The notes under the pieces were generated by a model. That model was given only the letters and a program-made list of their open reading frames with translations. It was not told where the DNA came from and ran no database searches. A stretch of DNA of 64,000 bases from Phallusia mammillata (taxonomy: Eukaryota; Chordata; Ascidiacea; Phlebobranchia; Ascidiidae): NCBI GenBank assembly GCA_003260075.1, contig QLIY01000308.1:1-64000 (forward strand). Reading direction: 5' to 3'. A program made the translations under genes and the position numbers. Positions 48,641 to 61,299 of this stretch are shown in pieces (the stretch's first letter is position 1; each line of letters opens with the position of its first letter).

Positions 48641-49465
48641 ACAACTAAGTGGTCATTCGTGACGTAAAGAGCTCTCTTATCTGTTCAGTCGTCTCGTCGC
48701 ACTGGACATCCTGGCTAGACCAATTCATCAATACGGATGTTATGACCACGACCCTCTATTTGTTTCCATACCTAGTGTTTAAACGGCCTATACACCTGTG
48801 AGGTATTGATGTTTAATAAAGTGTATTTGGTCGCTAGCATGTTTAATTCTTGGCAATTTCCGTTTGTTTTGGCCATAAATCATTTTGGTTGCGTCTGTAG
48901 AGTTAACTGTGTTTGTTTTGGAGCTTAAATAATCGAATCCGTTGTTACTCTTCCGTCCAAGAAACCTAACCTAAGCTGAGCTTCGAACCATCAGCCCTAC
49001 GACTTTGGGAATTGCCGTTATGGCCAAAGTTTGCAGCAATGCCGTACATATTGTTTACAATTAAACGCAAGTAGTGTGAATTCTAAGACAAATACCACTA
49101 GTTCGCTTTTTTACAACAAACAGAGCTTAAATCAAAAGAGTTTTTAAGCAACAGTAACCCATAGATTTTTAATTTCATTTTCCCCAGTTTCAGATTCCCC
49201 TCATATTTCCCTTTATCACAGTCTCAAACTGAGGCGACATAACGTTTGCCGAGTCATCAGTAGTGATACGCTCGTCTGGCAGTTATCTCTCGCTGTAGGA
49301 AGGTCTAATGTTTGTTGTCCACTCCTTGTAATCGCAACCAGTGAACGATGTAGGCTGTCCAAGTCACGTAGACATGTTTGCCCAGCAAGTTTTTAACCCC
49401 GTCCCAGGGATGTCGTAGGTTTTAAATAGAAGTCTTTAACTTAGACTTTGTGACCTAATGTCCGT

Positions 49466-49717
49466 TTAAAATCTGTTGCGTTTGTTTTTTTGAGTGCGTG
49501 ATGTCTGTGGTAAATTTTTTTGAATCTTTTATGGCAAACTGTTGCAAAAAAGAGATGGTAATTTAAAGATTTTTTTTAAGGTTGTGCCCCCCCCCCTTAA
49601 AATCTGTTGCGTTTGTTTTTTTGAGTGCGTGATGTCTGTGGTAATTTTTTTTTGAATCTTTTATGGCAAATTGTTGCAAAAAAGAGATGGTAATTTAAAG
49701 ATTTTTTTTAAGGTTGT
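49466..49717. repeat. Tandem duplication (~120 bp) joined by poly-C
   Basis: Copy 1 (49466-49585) and copy 2 (49597-49717) both run from TTAAAATCTGTTGCG to TTTTTTTAAGGTTGT. They are joined by G plus 10 C (49587-49596). They differ in only a few positions, including T-run length. Confidence 0.9.
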
Positions 49718-49883
49718 ATGGTTTGGGTAAAAAGACTGCCCCCTAATTTGATTATGGTTTTGACTCGTGCGTGAAACGTTAATTAGGATGTCTGTAGCTG
49801 GATTTGAAACAAAGTGCCTAAGAGTGTGTATGTGTAATGCGTTATATGACAAATAAACTGTACATAATATTTGATGGTGCTGC

Positions 49884-49937
49884 TATAACTGACACTGCTT
49901 TAAAAAGAAAGAATATAACTGACACTGCTTTAAAAAG
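49884..49937. repeat. 24-bp direct repeat, 30-bp period
   Basis: TATAACTGACACTGCTTTAA plus AAAG occurs at 49884-49907 and again at 49914-49937, separated by AAAGAA. Confidence 0.9.
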
Positions 49938-52090
49938 CAGCTTATTTCAACATACAACTGCCAAAAATCGTGTTAAGTACATCCATACTATCGCAGTTTG
50001 TACAAATCGCTCAGGTAATTTTGTTTAGATAAACTAACTTTTTAAAAATATTGATAAGATTTACCTCAAAAACATCAACTTGTCAAGCGCAAACTTTGCT
50101 TATACACATAGCATTTGTTGATTTACACATAGCTATTGTCATTTAATCTCCGCACAGAGTACAGTTTATCTCCTCAAAGCACCCCTGAGGTAAATTCTTC
50201 ACCTACCGCACGGCAGATTTAAAGTCATATTTACAGAATTTAAGCAACACCAAAGCCTGTATGAGCTACAGTTATGTGATAAACGATGCGCTAGTTCCGT
50301 ATGCCGGTTTCGGTAGTCATAGGGCAAAAATGCGATACCGGCCCGCAGGTTGAATGTTTTGGTGATGGCGTCGTTACTGCGAATTCAGAAACTGATTTCA
50401 CGGTCCACTTCACAGGATGACGGGTGCGGAACAAAATAGCAGGAAAATGGATGATACGAAATAGTTTTTCTCATGTTTGAACTGCAAGGTCACAGTTTTG
50501 GCGTTACGTACGTGTTGTTTTTTACATAAAAGACTCACAAATGGTAAATTTCCTAAACATTTGGCAAACTTATGTGAATTTATTTCAACATTTAAGACTG
50601 TATTTATTACCCTAATGCACACATCTTCGAAGTTTTTGCTAATTTGGTTTTAAATTTATAAATTATGTTAAAAATGACACTTTTGGGCGTCTTAGTTGGT
50701 AAAACTTTAAAAAAAATTGTTGTTGTGGTTATTCTTGTTGAAAGGACGTTTCCAAAATGTTGAAAATGAATGAAGACGTTCATCCCGTTTTCATACACCA
50801 AAGCATCTAGAAATCCGTATAAATTGAACTGCACTTATGAGTTCACAAATTATCTCAAGAGATGTTGCACAATTGTAACCACTAATCATAAAACCACTTA
50901 TTACATCGGTAACCGCTCCATTAACCGAATTCCCAACCATCGACCTTACGCCGTACAACGTAACACATAATCATCTAAGGTTGTTATGACGGCGTCAAGT
51001 GCCAAAATCATGTGGTCCACCGACTCAGGGGTCCAACTGCTCTCCTAAGACCCAACGTCAAATCCTGGCCGTTTTTACAAGTCACGACATGTCCTAAGCC
51101 GTTATGGCCCGGGCACGTCCTCTTAATAAGGCAGATGCAAAAGTCCCAATATTTTTGTGTGGATTTGTGGCATAAGAGTTTCCACTTGGTTGAACTCTGT
51201 AGTGCTTTGTGATTCCCAGCGCTGGTCGAGTCCAGACACGTTTCAAGGCGGGGCATCGTTAAGGGGTTGGTTTAGGTTCGAGTTTGGTGGTTTTGGACTG
51301 TTTTGTTTTAACCGCCGTGCGACCGAATAGCGTTGCGTTGGTGTTGAGACCCTGAAAGCGTTAAAACGCCGCACTTTGCCAGATCAAGGTGTAAAATATC
51401 ATTTTGTAAATGCCAACCTAGTGATTTAGGTACCGATGAATTTGGTGTTAAAAGTACAAGGTGCCAAAGAACCCGGATAAAACTATTAAGTGTCTTTAAA
51501 ACAAGGCCAAATTAGGCCCGAAAGATCGTAAACATACGGCACAAATACATACCGTTATATACAATTGCTGGTTGAACAAAAAGAAAGTTTATAAAATATG
51601 TCTTGCAATAAAACTACATTTACGAGACAAACAATGGTGCCCATAGTGTGAAGTCAAATCCAAATTAACCCAGTTTAAGATAGATCGAACCCAACCCCCG
51701 TCCCTATTTAAAAGATTACTTAAGGTGTTAAATATCCTTTTGTCAAACGAATAATTCAAGGCCCAATCAGTAACCAACTACTATTGCGTAGAGCTATGAG
51801 TACGTGATAATGGCGCCTAACACTTTATAAAGTGAAACAAATGCATGGCAAAAATCCCAGAGGCTCCAGTCAATGGTAGGATAATACACGCGTGAAAAGG
51901 AAGGTCCCAAAAGCACGGAGAAAAGTCATGGCAAAGTTGGCGACAAAACCACCCTCTAGTATTTCCATGTTTTGATACAGGACGGTGAAAATGAGAAGGG
52001 ACCTTCACAACGTGATCTCGAAATTATTATTTCCCGCATAGTTACCACCGCCGGCGTTTGCCTGGTTACTGCCACGATCACTAAGCATTT
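49938..52090. other. Non-coding region without recognisable gene
   Basis: Short overlapping frames on both strands (for example 50607-50834 minus and 51008-51256 minus) lack domains or splice context. I see no RNA gene, transposon end or regulatory cluster. Confidence 0.3.
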
Positions 52091-52100
52091 AAAAACATCC

Positions 52101-52113
52101 GCTGCCTGGCAAC
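52101..52113. promoter_or_regulatory. RFX X-box-like site GCTGCCTGGCAAC
   Basis: This palindromic GYTGCC-N-GGCAAC motif matches the RFX X-box, which marks many ciliary gene promoters in animals. A partial second site (CCTGGTTACTGCC) lies about 35 bases upstream. A short frame with a hydrophobic N-terminus starts 127 bases downstream. Motif-based only. Confidence 0.35.
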
Positions 52114-52399
52114 GGGCAATTTGATTGACGCATTTGCTTTGGAGAAAGTTAAGTTTATATATTTTACCACGATAATTCGGTTTTGTGTATAGTGTGTGGG
52201 TTGATTGAAGGAATTGAAGGGCAATTCGTGACTGGAATTATGAAAAACGGAATATTTTTGCTCTTAGCGTTCAACTCAGTATTATTGATAACAATAGCTA
52301 TTTGGCAACAAACCGTTAAAGTCGATTCTTTTGACTTACGAGTAAAATTGGAGTCGGCGAGTCATGGCGTTTGTTAGGTCCAGTCAGAATCGAGTCCGT

Positions 52400-55300
52400 A
52401 TATATGACATATACTTATTCTAAAATTTTCCTTTTTTTCGTCAGACAAAGCGAATGTAGACATGTTAAAAGTGCGATAGGCCGTTGATTGAACTTAGGGA
52501 TTAATAGATTATGGTTTCTGGTTTATAATGAACGCATTGATTGCATCGCGAAATATATATGTTTTTGCAACAATTTGAACACTTTAAGAAGTATACATTT
52601 ACTCTACAACTCGATCCAGAAACCATGTCGTAGCAATTGGCTTACAAAACCTTGAAACTAACGAAGTAGCATTTCTACACAACACGTCAAAGCAGACTCA
52701 TAGGGCGTTCCCGGTTGTGACAACAGCTGGCCTTTTTCGGTGGTTTGCGATTTCGCTGTAGCGACCACAGACCCACTAACTTTGCGTGGGCCGATTAAAC
52801 CATGCGCAACCACACAAAACGTGGATGGAATGCACTTAAATGAGTTTAGCTATCGAGTTTCAAATGACTCTTTCGGCGCCCGTTTTTTTGCGGCCGGGAG
52901 AAGGGTGAGTGTAGGATTGGTGGCGGTGGAATTTGCATTTTGCGTGCGTGCATCGGTGTTTGGAATTCTACTTGAAATCCCGCCTTAGGTTTAATAGCTG
53001 TGCTCCACGATTCCACAATAGTCTATTCACATTATACTTCATTTCAGCATTACATACACACATATAATCAACCGGTTATCTATTTCCTTTGACTAAACAC
53101 CTAAGCCACTAAGTAAGCGGACTTGGTTCAATCAAAAACGAACTTGGCAAAAACCGATGAGCAAGCCGTTGCGAAAGTTAGTTATTTTCTCTGCAAAAAT
53201 TCTCTGCCACTTTATTGGTCGGGACTTCCGGGTCTGGGTTGGTCTTTGGTTTGAACAAAATGGACTTTATTCGGGCCTGACTTTGCACCCTGCAATTTTA
53301 CGAGATTTCAGGATTAATTCAGGCTTTGTTTCAAAACATTGAGTTTTTGCCAAGTTTCAGACTTTTTTTGAAAAAACAACAACATTTTGAACGAATCAAT
53401 GCAGAAAAATTTAATTACTTCAACCAAAATCAAAGCCACCTTTGCAAGAAAAAGTAAATTGAATCAAATTTGCCAATTTGTCGACAATCTTGACATGAAC
53501 GCATCTTAGTTTGATGTTGCTCCGCCTACAGACAAGGACCACAACAACCAGGCGTTGACGTTTACCGGGATAAAACCTTTTAAATCTGCCTCCCATAGAA
53601 AGACGTAACTGTTAAAAATATCACTCATTTCCACGAAACAACAACAGACACCAACCCGTCGTTGATGTTTCATCGAATCCTGCATAAGCCTCCCATTATA
53701 TCTACAGTTTGCATCAAAAACTTTAGTTTTACGACCTTTATTTTGTCCGTTTGCTGTGTGGTTTCCGTTGTTGGCTGACGCGTGTGGTCTTTTGCAAAGC
53801 TGGTCCCTTTTCTGCGTATTTTCGAATGAATAAGCAAATGTGACAAGTTTACGCATTGATATTAAGGTACCTGCAGCTAACAAGGCCCATTAAAAAACTA
53901 TTGCGTATAACTGAAAAACCATTTAACCGTTCCAGGCCAAATTCGGCATGATTGTTGCAGAGGTGATATTAAACATCCATTAAATTTTGAGGGCGTTTGC
54001 AAGTTTTGTTTTTGTAGGATAACAGTTTAAAAAAAATTAAAACTTGGGCCTTAATACAAACCTATGCTGTTAATAAAGCCCAACATTTTCATGTTTTTAA
54101 AAATAGTCTAGAAACCAATCAGACTCATTTATACTTTGCTTCGGTCAAATAAAAGTTCAAACAAGCAACGTTATTAACTTATATTACACATATACTGTTA
54201 ACTAAGACATATAACTGTTAATCTGAAGGTACTAAAAAAAGAATAAACGACCCCTTGACGTTTGATAACCAAAAATACTAAACGAAAGATTACTTCCACA
54301 AACATCTTATTCGGACATTTTATCTCCCTAAGAAAGCAAAAAAGCAAATGTTGTGCATATCAATCGCCTTTAGTATAATAGACACTTGAGAAAATAACAA
54401 ATTATCGTTGGGCCTTATTGCAAGCAATGCCTGATAAACAAAACCGTAATAAAATTTATTTGAAGTAATTCTTTTTTCCAGATCGGATAATGCTCCAATT
54501 AAACTAAAATGACCCCATTACTAATATATCTCATTATGTGTACATAAATTATATTCTTTCTCTTCAACTTTCCCGTTCTTTTCAATTGTTAAGAACTTAT
54601 TTTCAATAAACAATGAAACCAATATGTGGTGTNTCTTCAAAATTTGGATTGGTCATGATAACAATTACATATAACTTACAGGTCCAAAACTTTGTAAATC
54701 ATTTTAAGTACATATATATTTTAAAATTACATCAAAACGGAAGCATTTTTTCTGGCACATAAAAAAATATGAGCAGTGGGCCTTATTACCTTCCGGGCCT
54801 ATATACCTTCAGGTACCTTACATTTAAAAAGGTCAGAGATGCCTTTTGAATAGCCGAAATGAATATATATGTTTCGAAAATACAAGACACATGTACCTTG
54901 ACTGCCGCTCTTTAAATATTTTTGAAAACGATTACCCTTAATGACTAATTACGTTGCTTAAGGTACATTTTCCATTTAAAGTCCATGTCAAGTTAGGAAG
55001 AAATGTATTGCTTTCAGCCAATTGTTTCTGGAGCGTGGATTGTGGCAAACGCGTTTATTTTTATACATTTTAACCTGAGCTTTTGGGCCGGTAGGGTTTT
55101 TATGTTACGTTTTTTTAGATACTAGGATGCACCAAATCTGCCAAAATTGGTTGTAGTTACAAAATTAGGCTCTTGTGAGGCGCATTGAATAATATGTAAT
55201 GGCTTAAACTTTTTGCTTTTCAAAAATTAATTCCGTATTACTCGGTCGCGTAGTTTAAAATGTCAACGTATACATTAATTAACCCATGTATTGCATTTGT

Positions 55301-58100
55301 GTTTAAATACCTTCGATCGTAATATCTCGTACATTGTCATCACTGGTTTTGTTGAGACAAATATTAAAACCCTAATTGACCGTCGCCGACCTCTTAGAAT
55401 GACTTCTGATCCCTAATACAACCCACATAATCCCATCCAATGTATTGGAGATTACAACGGCTTGTCTCGCGTAATATCGCAACGCGTTATGATTGTCAAA
55501 ATCGTAAGTGCTCCTACACTTCAACGTCGTTGCTTTGATGCAACAACCCTCTGAAGAGTCCTCAGAGAGCTCTGGCGAGCGTCTGCCGCATTCCTGCCCC
55601 TGGATCCCCGCCACCGGTGCTCGACATTTCCGAGGGTCGACACGAGATTGACGGATGTCCTCTTCTGATGCCGGCGGTGTAATTGTTATGACACCAAAAG
55701 GCTTACACGGATTGGTAGTTTGTGTAACGCGTTGAATTAGTTAACATTTGCAGCTGTGTCTGTCTGTGGTTGTGGAGATGTTGCGTCACAAACTGGTCAT
55801 TTAAATCCAGTTTGTGATTTTTACAGAGCCATAGCCCATGCGTTGGAATTTCTCCAAGCTGTGTTACTATGCGAGTGACGAACAAAGTTCATTCACAAAT
55901 TAAGTTTGCTAATTACTAAATGCCACAATAATACACAACGTTTTAATATCATACCACAAGTTTGCTTACATTAGTAGGTATTAGTCAAACACTTGTGCTA
56001 GATATTAAAATATGGATAAAATTGTTTATTGTTTACGTTTGAATTCAATCAAACACTCTAACACCAGTGGTTCCAAGGCTGGGTTTCGCGGACCCACTAG
56101 GGATTTGTGAGATGGCTTTAGGGTATCTGTACGTACCTCGTGTTTTAAAGCAAGTAAAAAAGATGCTTAATGTAAACTTTGGGCGGGGGTTTGTAATCAC
56201 AAAAAAATTACAAAGCGCTTCAGTGTCATCAAGCCATTTTTTACACGTAAGCCGAACAGTTGCCACTCGAGGAGTAACTTCATTTATCACGTGACTTTCA
56301 AATGGGGGATTACCCTAATTCGAAAAAAACTCGACTGTTGGCTCTCACGAATTTTTGAGCAATGTTGTTTTTGCGTCTATTGATGCCCAACTGAGGCGGA
56401 AGCCTAAAGTTCAACATGTGCCATATTTGTACCCTGTTGGTTATTGTATTTAGACTGGAATAGTTTATTATGATTTTCCGCTCTAGCACCTTCGTTGCCT
56501 TGGCTTTACAATGGAATTTCACCCTTGACTCAACAATGATTTTGCGTTTTTTCTTATATGTGGAAATCGCGGGGTAAAATTCCCGAGTATAACAATCACA
56601 GGCTGGCGAGTATAGGCACGAGTCATTTGAATATCAAAGGTTAAGCTAAACGTTTAGGCTTTGTGATTTTCCAAGCTGGTATTTACGGTTGAATTTCTCA
56701 TGGGTAGAGTATAAAACAGTGTATGCGCCTTAAATACTGTTGCAAAAGGTTGATGTGCGATTCTAAAGTGCCAATGTTGTTGAACTTGTTTGTTGAATTT
56801 GCTCAAAAAATAAATCAAATGTTATACGATCTGGTAAGTAGTTTGGAAAGTCCATACTATCCAAATATTTTTTCTTGAAAAATGTCAAAACAAGTTTCTC
56901 CCATTTATTTTAAAATTCATAAAGTCCTTTACCCCTTCAATATATCAACTGTACCACGGTGTATCTTATTCATTTTAAGAAGTTTTAGCCAACACTGTGT
57001 GGTGTTTAGCCTTAAATTTTATTTTGCTTGCCTCATTCCTAGTCGTGCATCTGTACCCTTGACACCAAACCCCCGTAACCAACAACACCTTTCTTCTTTA
57101 TATAATTAGAGGCACGAGAGGCCACACAACGATACATCGGAAGCTTGTGCGGTGTGGAGAATTTGCTCCCCAAGCAAACTGTCCCAAAACAAATGTGTGT
57201 TTCGTGCAGAAAGGCCAAGTTTTTTTCGGCCGGGTTACGGGTCATGGGAATGTGTGTTGGAGGTCGTGCTCCCATCGTTCACCCCCTTCTGTGGGGTAAA
57301 GTTGGGTTGACGACATACAACTGTCAAACACGGGACAATTATGGCTTTTAAAAAAAAATTAGGAGTTTTTTATTTGACTTTAGCATTCATTCGTTCGACC
57401 ATTACATTCCATGTTAATATTCTCATGTTTCATTTGTCGTTAATTGTCGCTTGCAAGTCTTCAAATTGCTAGTTTATGTCATTTGAAGTTAAGCCAATGC
57501 ACAATAATCGAACACCGGCAATTACTTGATGCAAATTACAACAATCTGCCTAAGGCGTTCAACTATGACGTAGCAGCCTAACATTTTTGTGGTATGTACA
57601 TCTTGTGGTGTTTTAACGAAATTGTCGACTTTTTGTTGCGAAAATAACGAAATTCTGGTTCTGAACGGGGCCTGATTTGCATACTACTCTGCTGCTGCCG
57701 TCAAAGTTTTGTTTTTGTGTGGCAGGCTGGCGTATTTCCGCACATTATCATTTTGTCGAAGATGATAATGAACAAAGTTAGCATACAGCGAAATGAAAAT
57801 CCCGCCTAAACCACCCAAAATCGCCTTTTGAAAAAGCAGCTTGTCCGAAATCGTATTTAAGCCACTTGAAATATGCGCGACAGATACAGTGAATGTATAT
57901 GGTGAAAACTAAACATGTATACATCCCTAGGTTATAAATAAAATTAACTCATAATATACGCAAGAGTTGAAAACGGGTCTAAAATTGGGACCAGAACCCG
58001 AAACCCGGCCTAGACCCAATCTTTTAAAAAAACGAAATCCGAAAGTTGGTAAAATACGGCAAAAATTATGTCATAAGTAAAGTCCGGCCCGTTTAATTGC
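52400..58100. other. Long AT-rich gene-poor stretch
   Basis: No exon can be supported. It includes an ambiguous base at 54633, a very AT-rich core at about 53950-55350, and an apparent hAT left end CAGTGGTTCCAAGG at 56065 without a matching right end. A TCACGTGA E-box lies near 56286-56293. Another GGGC-style repeat starts near 57970. Confidence 0.3.
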
Positions 58101-58135
58101 GACCCAAGCCTGAACCAGGCACGAAAAGCCCGGCC
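57970..58135. repeat. CCCGG/GCCCG-rich dispersed repeat (inverse orientation)
   Basis: ACCCGAAACCCGGCCTAGAC and later AAGCCCGGCCCGACTT words are the complement-strand counterpart of the repeats at 24-128 and 47028-47210. The ends are not defined. Confidence 0.4.
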
Positions 58136-58939
58136 CGACTTACACTCTTTAGTCAAATTCAGCAGTCTCGCCTTTTGTGTACATTGAAGGGCATTGCTGC
58201 ATGGCTTGTGCATTGACTGTATGCAGTTGACGACAGTGCATCGTTTTTTCCTTTGCATTCCGGCTTCGTGTGGGCTGTCTCTTGTTGTTTTGGTTATAGC
58301 TTTAAATAGACATCCGCAGTTAGGTTCCTTCCGCGCGATTAAGATTGTCTCGCGGCTTTTCTACAGCAGCTTTGCAGTGGGTGTGCCAAGTTGTGCAGTC
58401 GACGACTGTTTAGCACCTTTAGCAACCTCAGGTAACCTTTTCGTTTAAACAAGTAACGCTCCCCAAATAGTTTGTACTAGTAAAATATACGTGATGGTTA
58501 TATTTTGCCTGACATTGCACTGTAAGTGTACAGTCATTCACATAGTGGCAAATATTTTGGTGTGATTGGTTAAGCATGTGTTTAACCGGTTTCATGTTTC
58601 TGTTTGGTAGAGCATTTTTCTAAATCCGAAAGGCATACACCACCAACTGTATCACCAAAGAAATGTTTTTGTGCACACACGTGTTCATAGCAAATACCCT
58701 TGCAACGTGACCAAATACATGTATTGTGGCTATAACACAGTATCAACCAATTAGGTCCACTTTGAAAACAAAGCACCAGACGAGTTTTAGCCAGAGTTAG
58801 TGTACGCGAGGCGGCGTTCCCAAAGCAGGCTTCAGAAATTTGACACCTTCATCCGCTGAAACGTCCGCCTCTGTTTATGCGAAGCGCAAAACAGAGCGCT
58901 TGGCGAATGCATAGTAGGAGCATGCACGGAGATCCTGAT

Positions 58940-58974
58940 CCAGCCAATCAGAAGGTCGCGCTTTCCCGCGCAAA
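58940..58974. promoter_or_regulatory. NF-Y plus E2F motif pair
   Basis: CCAATCAG (58944-58951), a full NF-Y core, is followed 10 bases later by TTTCCCGCGCAAA (58962-58974), a full E2F consensus. This pairing is typical of cell-cycle and replication gene promoters. The region is CpG-richer than its flanks. A 57-codon frame begins at ATG 59002. Confidence 0.4.
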
Positions 58975-59706
58975 TTTCGGTGTTCCCCGAACTGAGCTGA
59001 AATGGAGTATTACTACAGTAATAATAGGACATTGTGTTTGTTTTCCACATACCGGGTTTACTATTGTTCAGCTCCTATTGTTGACTTTTTTAGGGCTGTC
59101 TGCAGCAATGCTAACATGGACCTTATGGTTTATGCCGCGGCCTATAAGCTGACTGTGCTAATCATGTGCTGTTAATTAGTAACTTAGGTTATTGTAAGAC
59201 ATAACACAGCATACCCTTATTGTTTTGCAAGCCTAATCGTGTAACATTGACACGTTGCTCTGCAATGCTTTGTCTGCACAATATGTGTTTACTATGTATA
59301 GAAATACTCTCTGTCATAAATAAGTTAAAATAACATTCGTATTTATGTCAATGTAAGTATAGATTGGAAGTAAGGCCTTTGACTGAGCATGGGTTATTAC
59401 TATCGGGACTAAAGTTATCGTTACTTGTTTGACATAAATTTTGTACGTTTTCCACGAGTTTAAACTCCTTTCAAATCATGTGCATACATTCTAAGACTTC
59501 TAAAGTCGAATTTAAGCCTATTTAATTCACACGCGCGTAACGTAATATAATTTTACACGGTATGTGAAATATTCATGATGGAATGCAGTCGGAATACACA
59601 CAAACCTTCCGCTTCGGTTCGGTTCACTAAGATGTTATCAACACAAGTCGTAATTCAGACGCCAACAGGTTGAAATAACTTGCCCAAAAAAGGCACCGGT
59701 CGAAGA

Positions 59707-59740
59707 TGACGTCATCAAGCGTGCTGTGTTGCCTGGCAAC
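59707..59740. promoter_or_regulatory. CRE plus perfect RFX X-box
   Basis: TGACGTCA (59707-59714) is followed 13 bases later by GTTGCCTGGCAAC (59728-59740), a perfect palindromic X-box. RFX and CREB-type sites cooperate in known animal promoters, and X-boxes of this form mark ciliary genes. The gene served is unknown. Confidence 0.4.
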
Positions 59741-60389
59741 GGACTAAAAGCTGGCCAGCTGCACTGCTATATGGCATTAAGTGCCTTTGCGAAACATGTG
59801 CACGGGCTTTGGGCCTTGATCCTTTGATACTGGTTCTTTGATATGATAGGGTCTAAGGAGACCTGCAGTTGTTATTGGTGCCGCTGACTCAAAAAGTAAC
59901 CAACGCATAAAGGGAATACTGAATACCCAAGATAGATTCGGGTAGCAGCTGCTGGTGTTGTCGTTTTAAGTCGGAGCAAGTTTATTCGTTTCAAAACAAT
60001 TTAAACAAGCATTCAGCATGAAACAATAGTTAAATGAATGTATTGGGGATTAGTATCTGAACACAAATATAACTTTTCATTAAAAGACATCATTATTTTA
60101 TCCATGGCCTCTTTAGGGCGGATTTCTCATTTCAGTTTAAATTGGTTGTTAAAATACGGTCGAATTTTAAATCTGTTGTGACTTTAAACCTGCTGTCCAG
60201 TCGTTTGGTGTCGCAATGTTTAGACACATCTCCAAACAGATTAAAGTGGTTTGTAGTAAGCAGGAACCTACTTTACACCATCCAGGTCTCATTTCACAAC
60301 ACAACAAAACATAACACTCTAAAAAACTCGCGTATACCTTTTGTTGATCACAAGCGCTCAGGTGTCTCTGTTGTGAAACATTGCGCCTC

Positions 60390-60720
60390 TAATTTGGCGC
60401 GCGAAATTATATCCGCGTAGCCCAATTGTTCCCTGTTCTGCAACTGCCGGGTGCTGTGGGAATTTAAACGGGCCCATGGTCGGGAAACAAAGGCCAAAAT
60501 TCCGGCGCGAGACGAGAAAACTCTCCCTTAACCGATTTTGATTGTGGAGCGTTATGTTGAGCCGCCAGCTTTGCGATTGTGTGCGGGTGAACGGCTCCGA
60601 CCGTTGGCCAACACAAAAACAACAACTAACCGTCGTCTGTGAAGGGCGCGGGAACCGATCCTGCGGAGCGCTCAATGTTGTGTTTGCGTTGCGATTGTAG
60701 ATGTGGATGACAGGGTTTGC
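60390..60720. promoter_or_regulatory. CpG-rich promoter-like block with E2F site
   Basis: TTTGGCGCGCGAAA (60393-60406) is a palindromic E2F consensus. The following 300 bases are rich in CpG and GCGCGGGAA-like words. A candidate coding exon with a strong donor lies 390 bases further on (61111-61295). Confidence 0.35.
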
Positions 60721-61299
60721 ACTGGGTCAAAGAAAGGCAATTGCTGCTACTCCAAAAAATAAAAACACGTTCTTTTTGTTAGATTACAGTTTGTCGCAAA
60801 ACAAAAATAAACCCTTGTGCATTTTTATTATGTTTTTGTAGTGACAAGACACTAAATTCGGACCCAATGTTTTGCAAAGTCTGCAAACAACCATATGCAA
60901 GTATTAGACCAATGGGCGAAGATAAGATGCAGTTTAAAAGCTGACAAACACTTCTGTGCCCTTTTTGTCGTGGCGCTTTAAAGTATCCCACACACTAACA
61001 TACAGGAACATTAATTATGTGCATTATGCAGCAAGCGCCGCGGATGTAAAACGCATCACAAACCGGTACAAATTTGCCGTTTTCTTTTTTCACCATCGCC
61101 GCCGCTTGCAATGTATTCAATTTCCTTGCCGGCACACGGGCGGGAATTCGTGGTGTTTATTGTCATTGTGGAACCTTATCCGACCTGGAGCGAAGCACCC
61201 GATTGCTCCAATCAATCGTCGCGTCGCTATATCGATTTAAAACCTGAGCTCAAAGTTTGTAAACAGATTATGACGCCCCGGGACCTGCACCGGTTGTGA

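Noticed and set aside
56065-56120. CAGTGGTTCCAAGG, hAT-like left end
   Set aside because: No matching right end or target duplication was found nearby.
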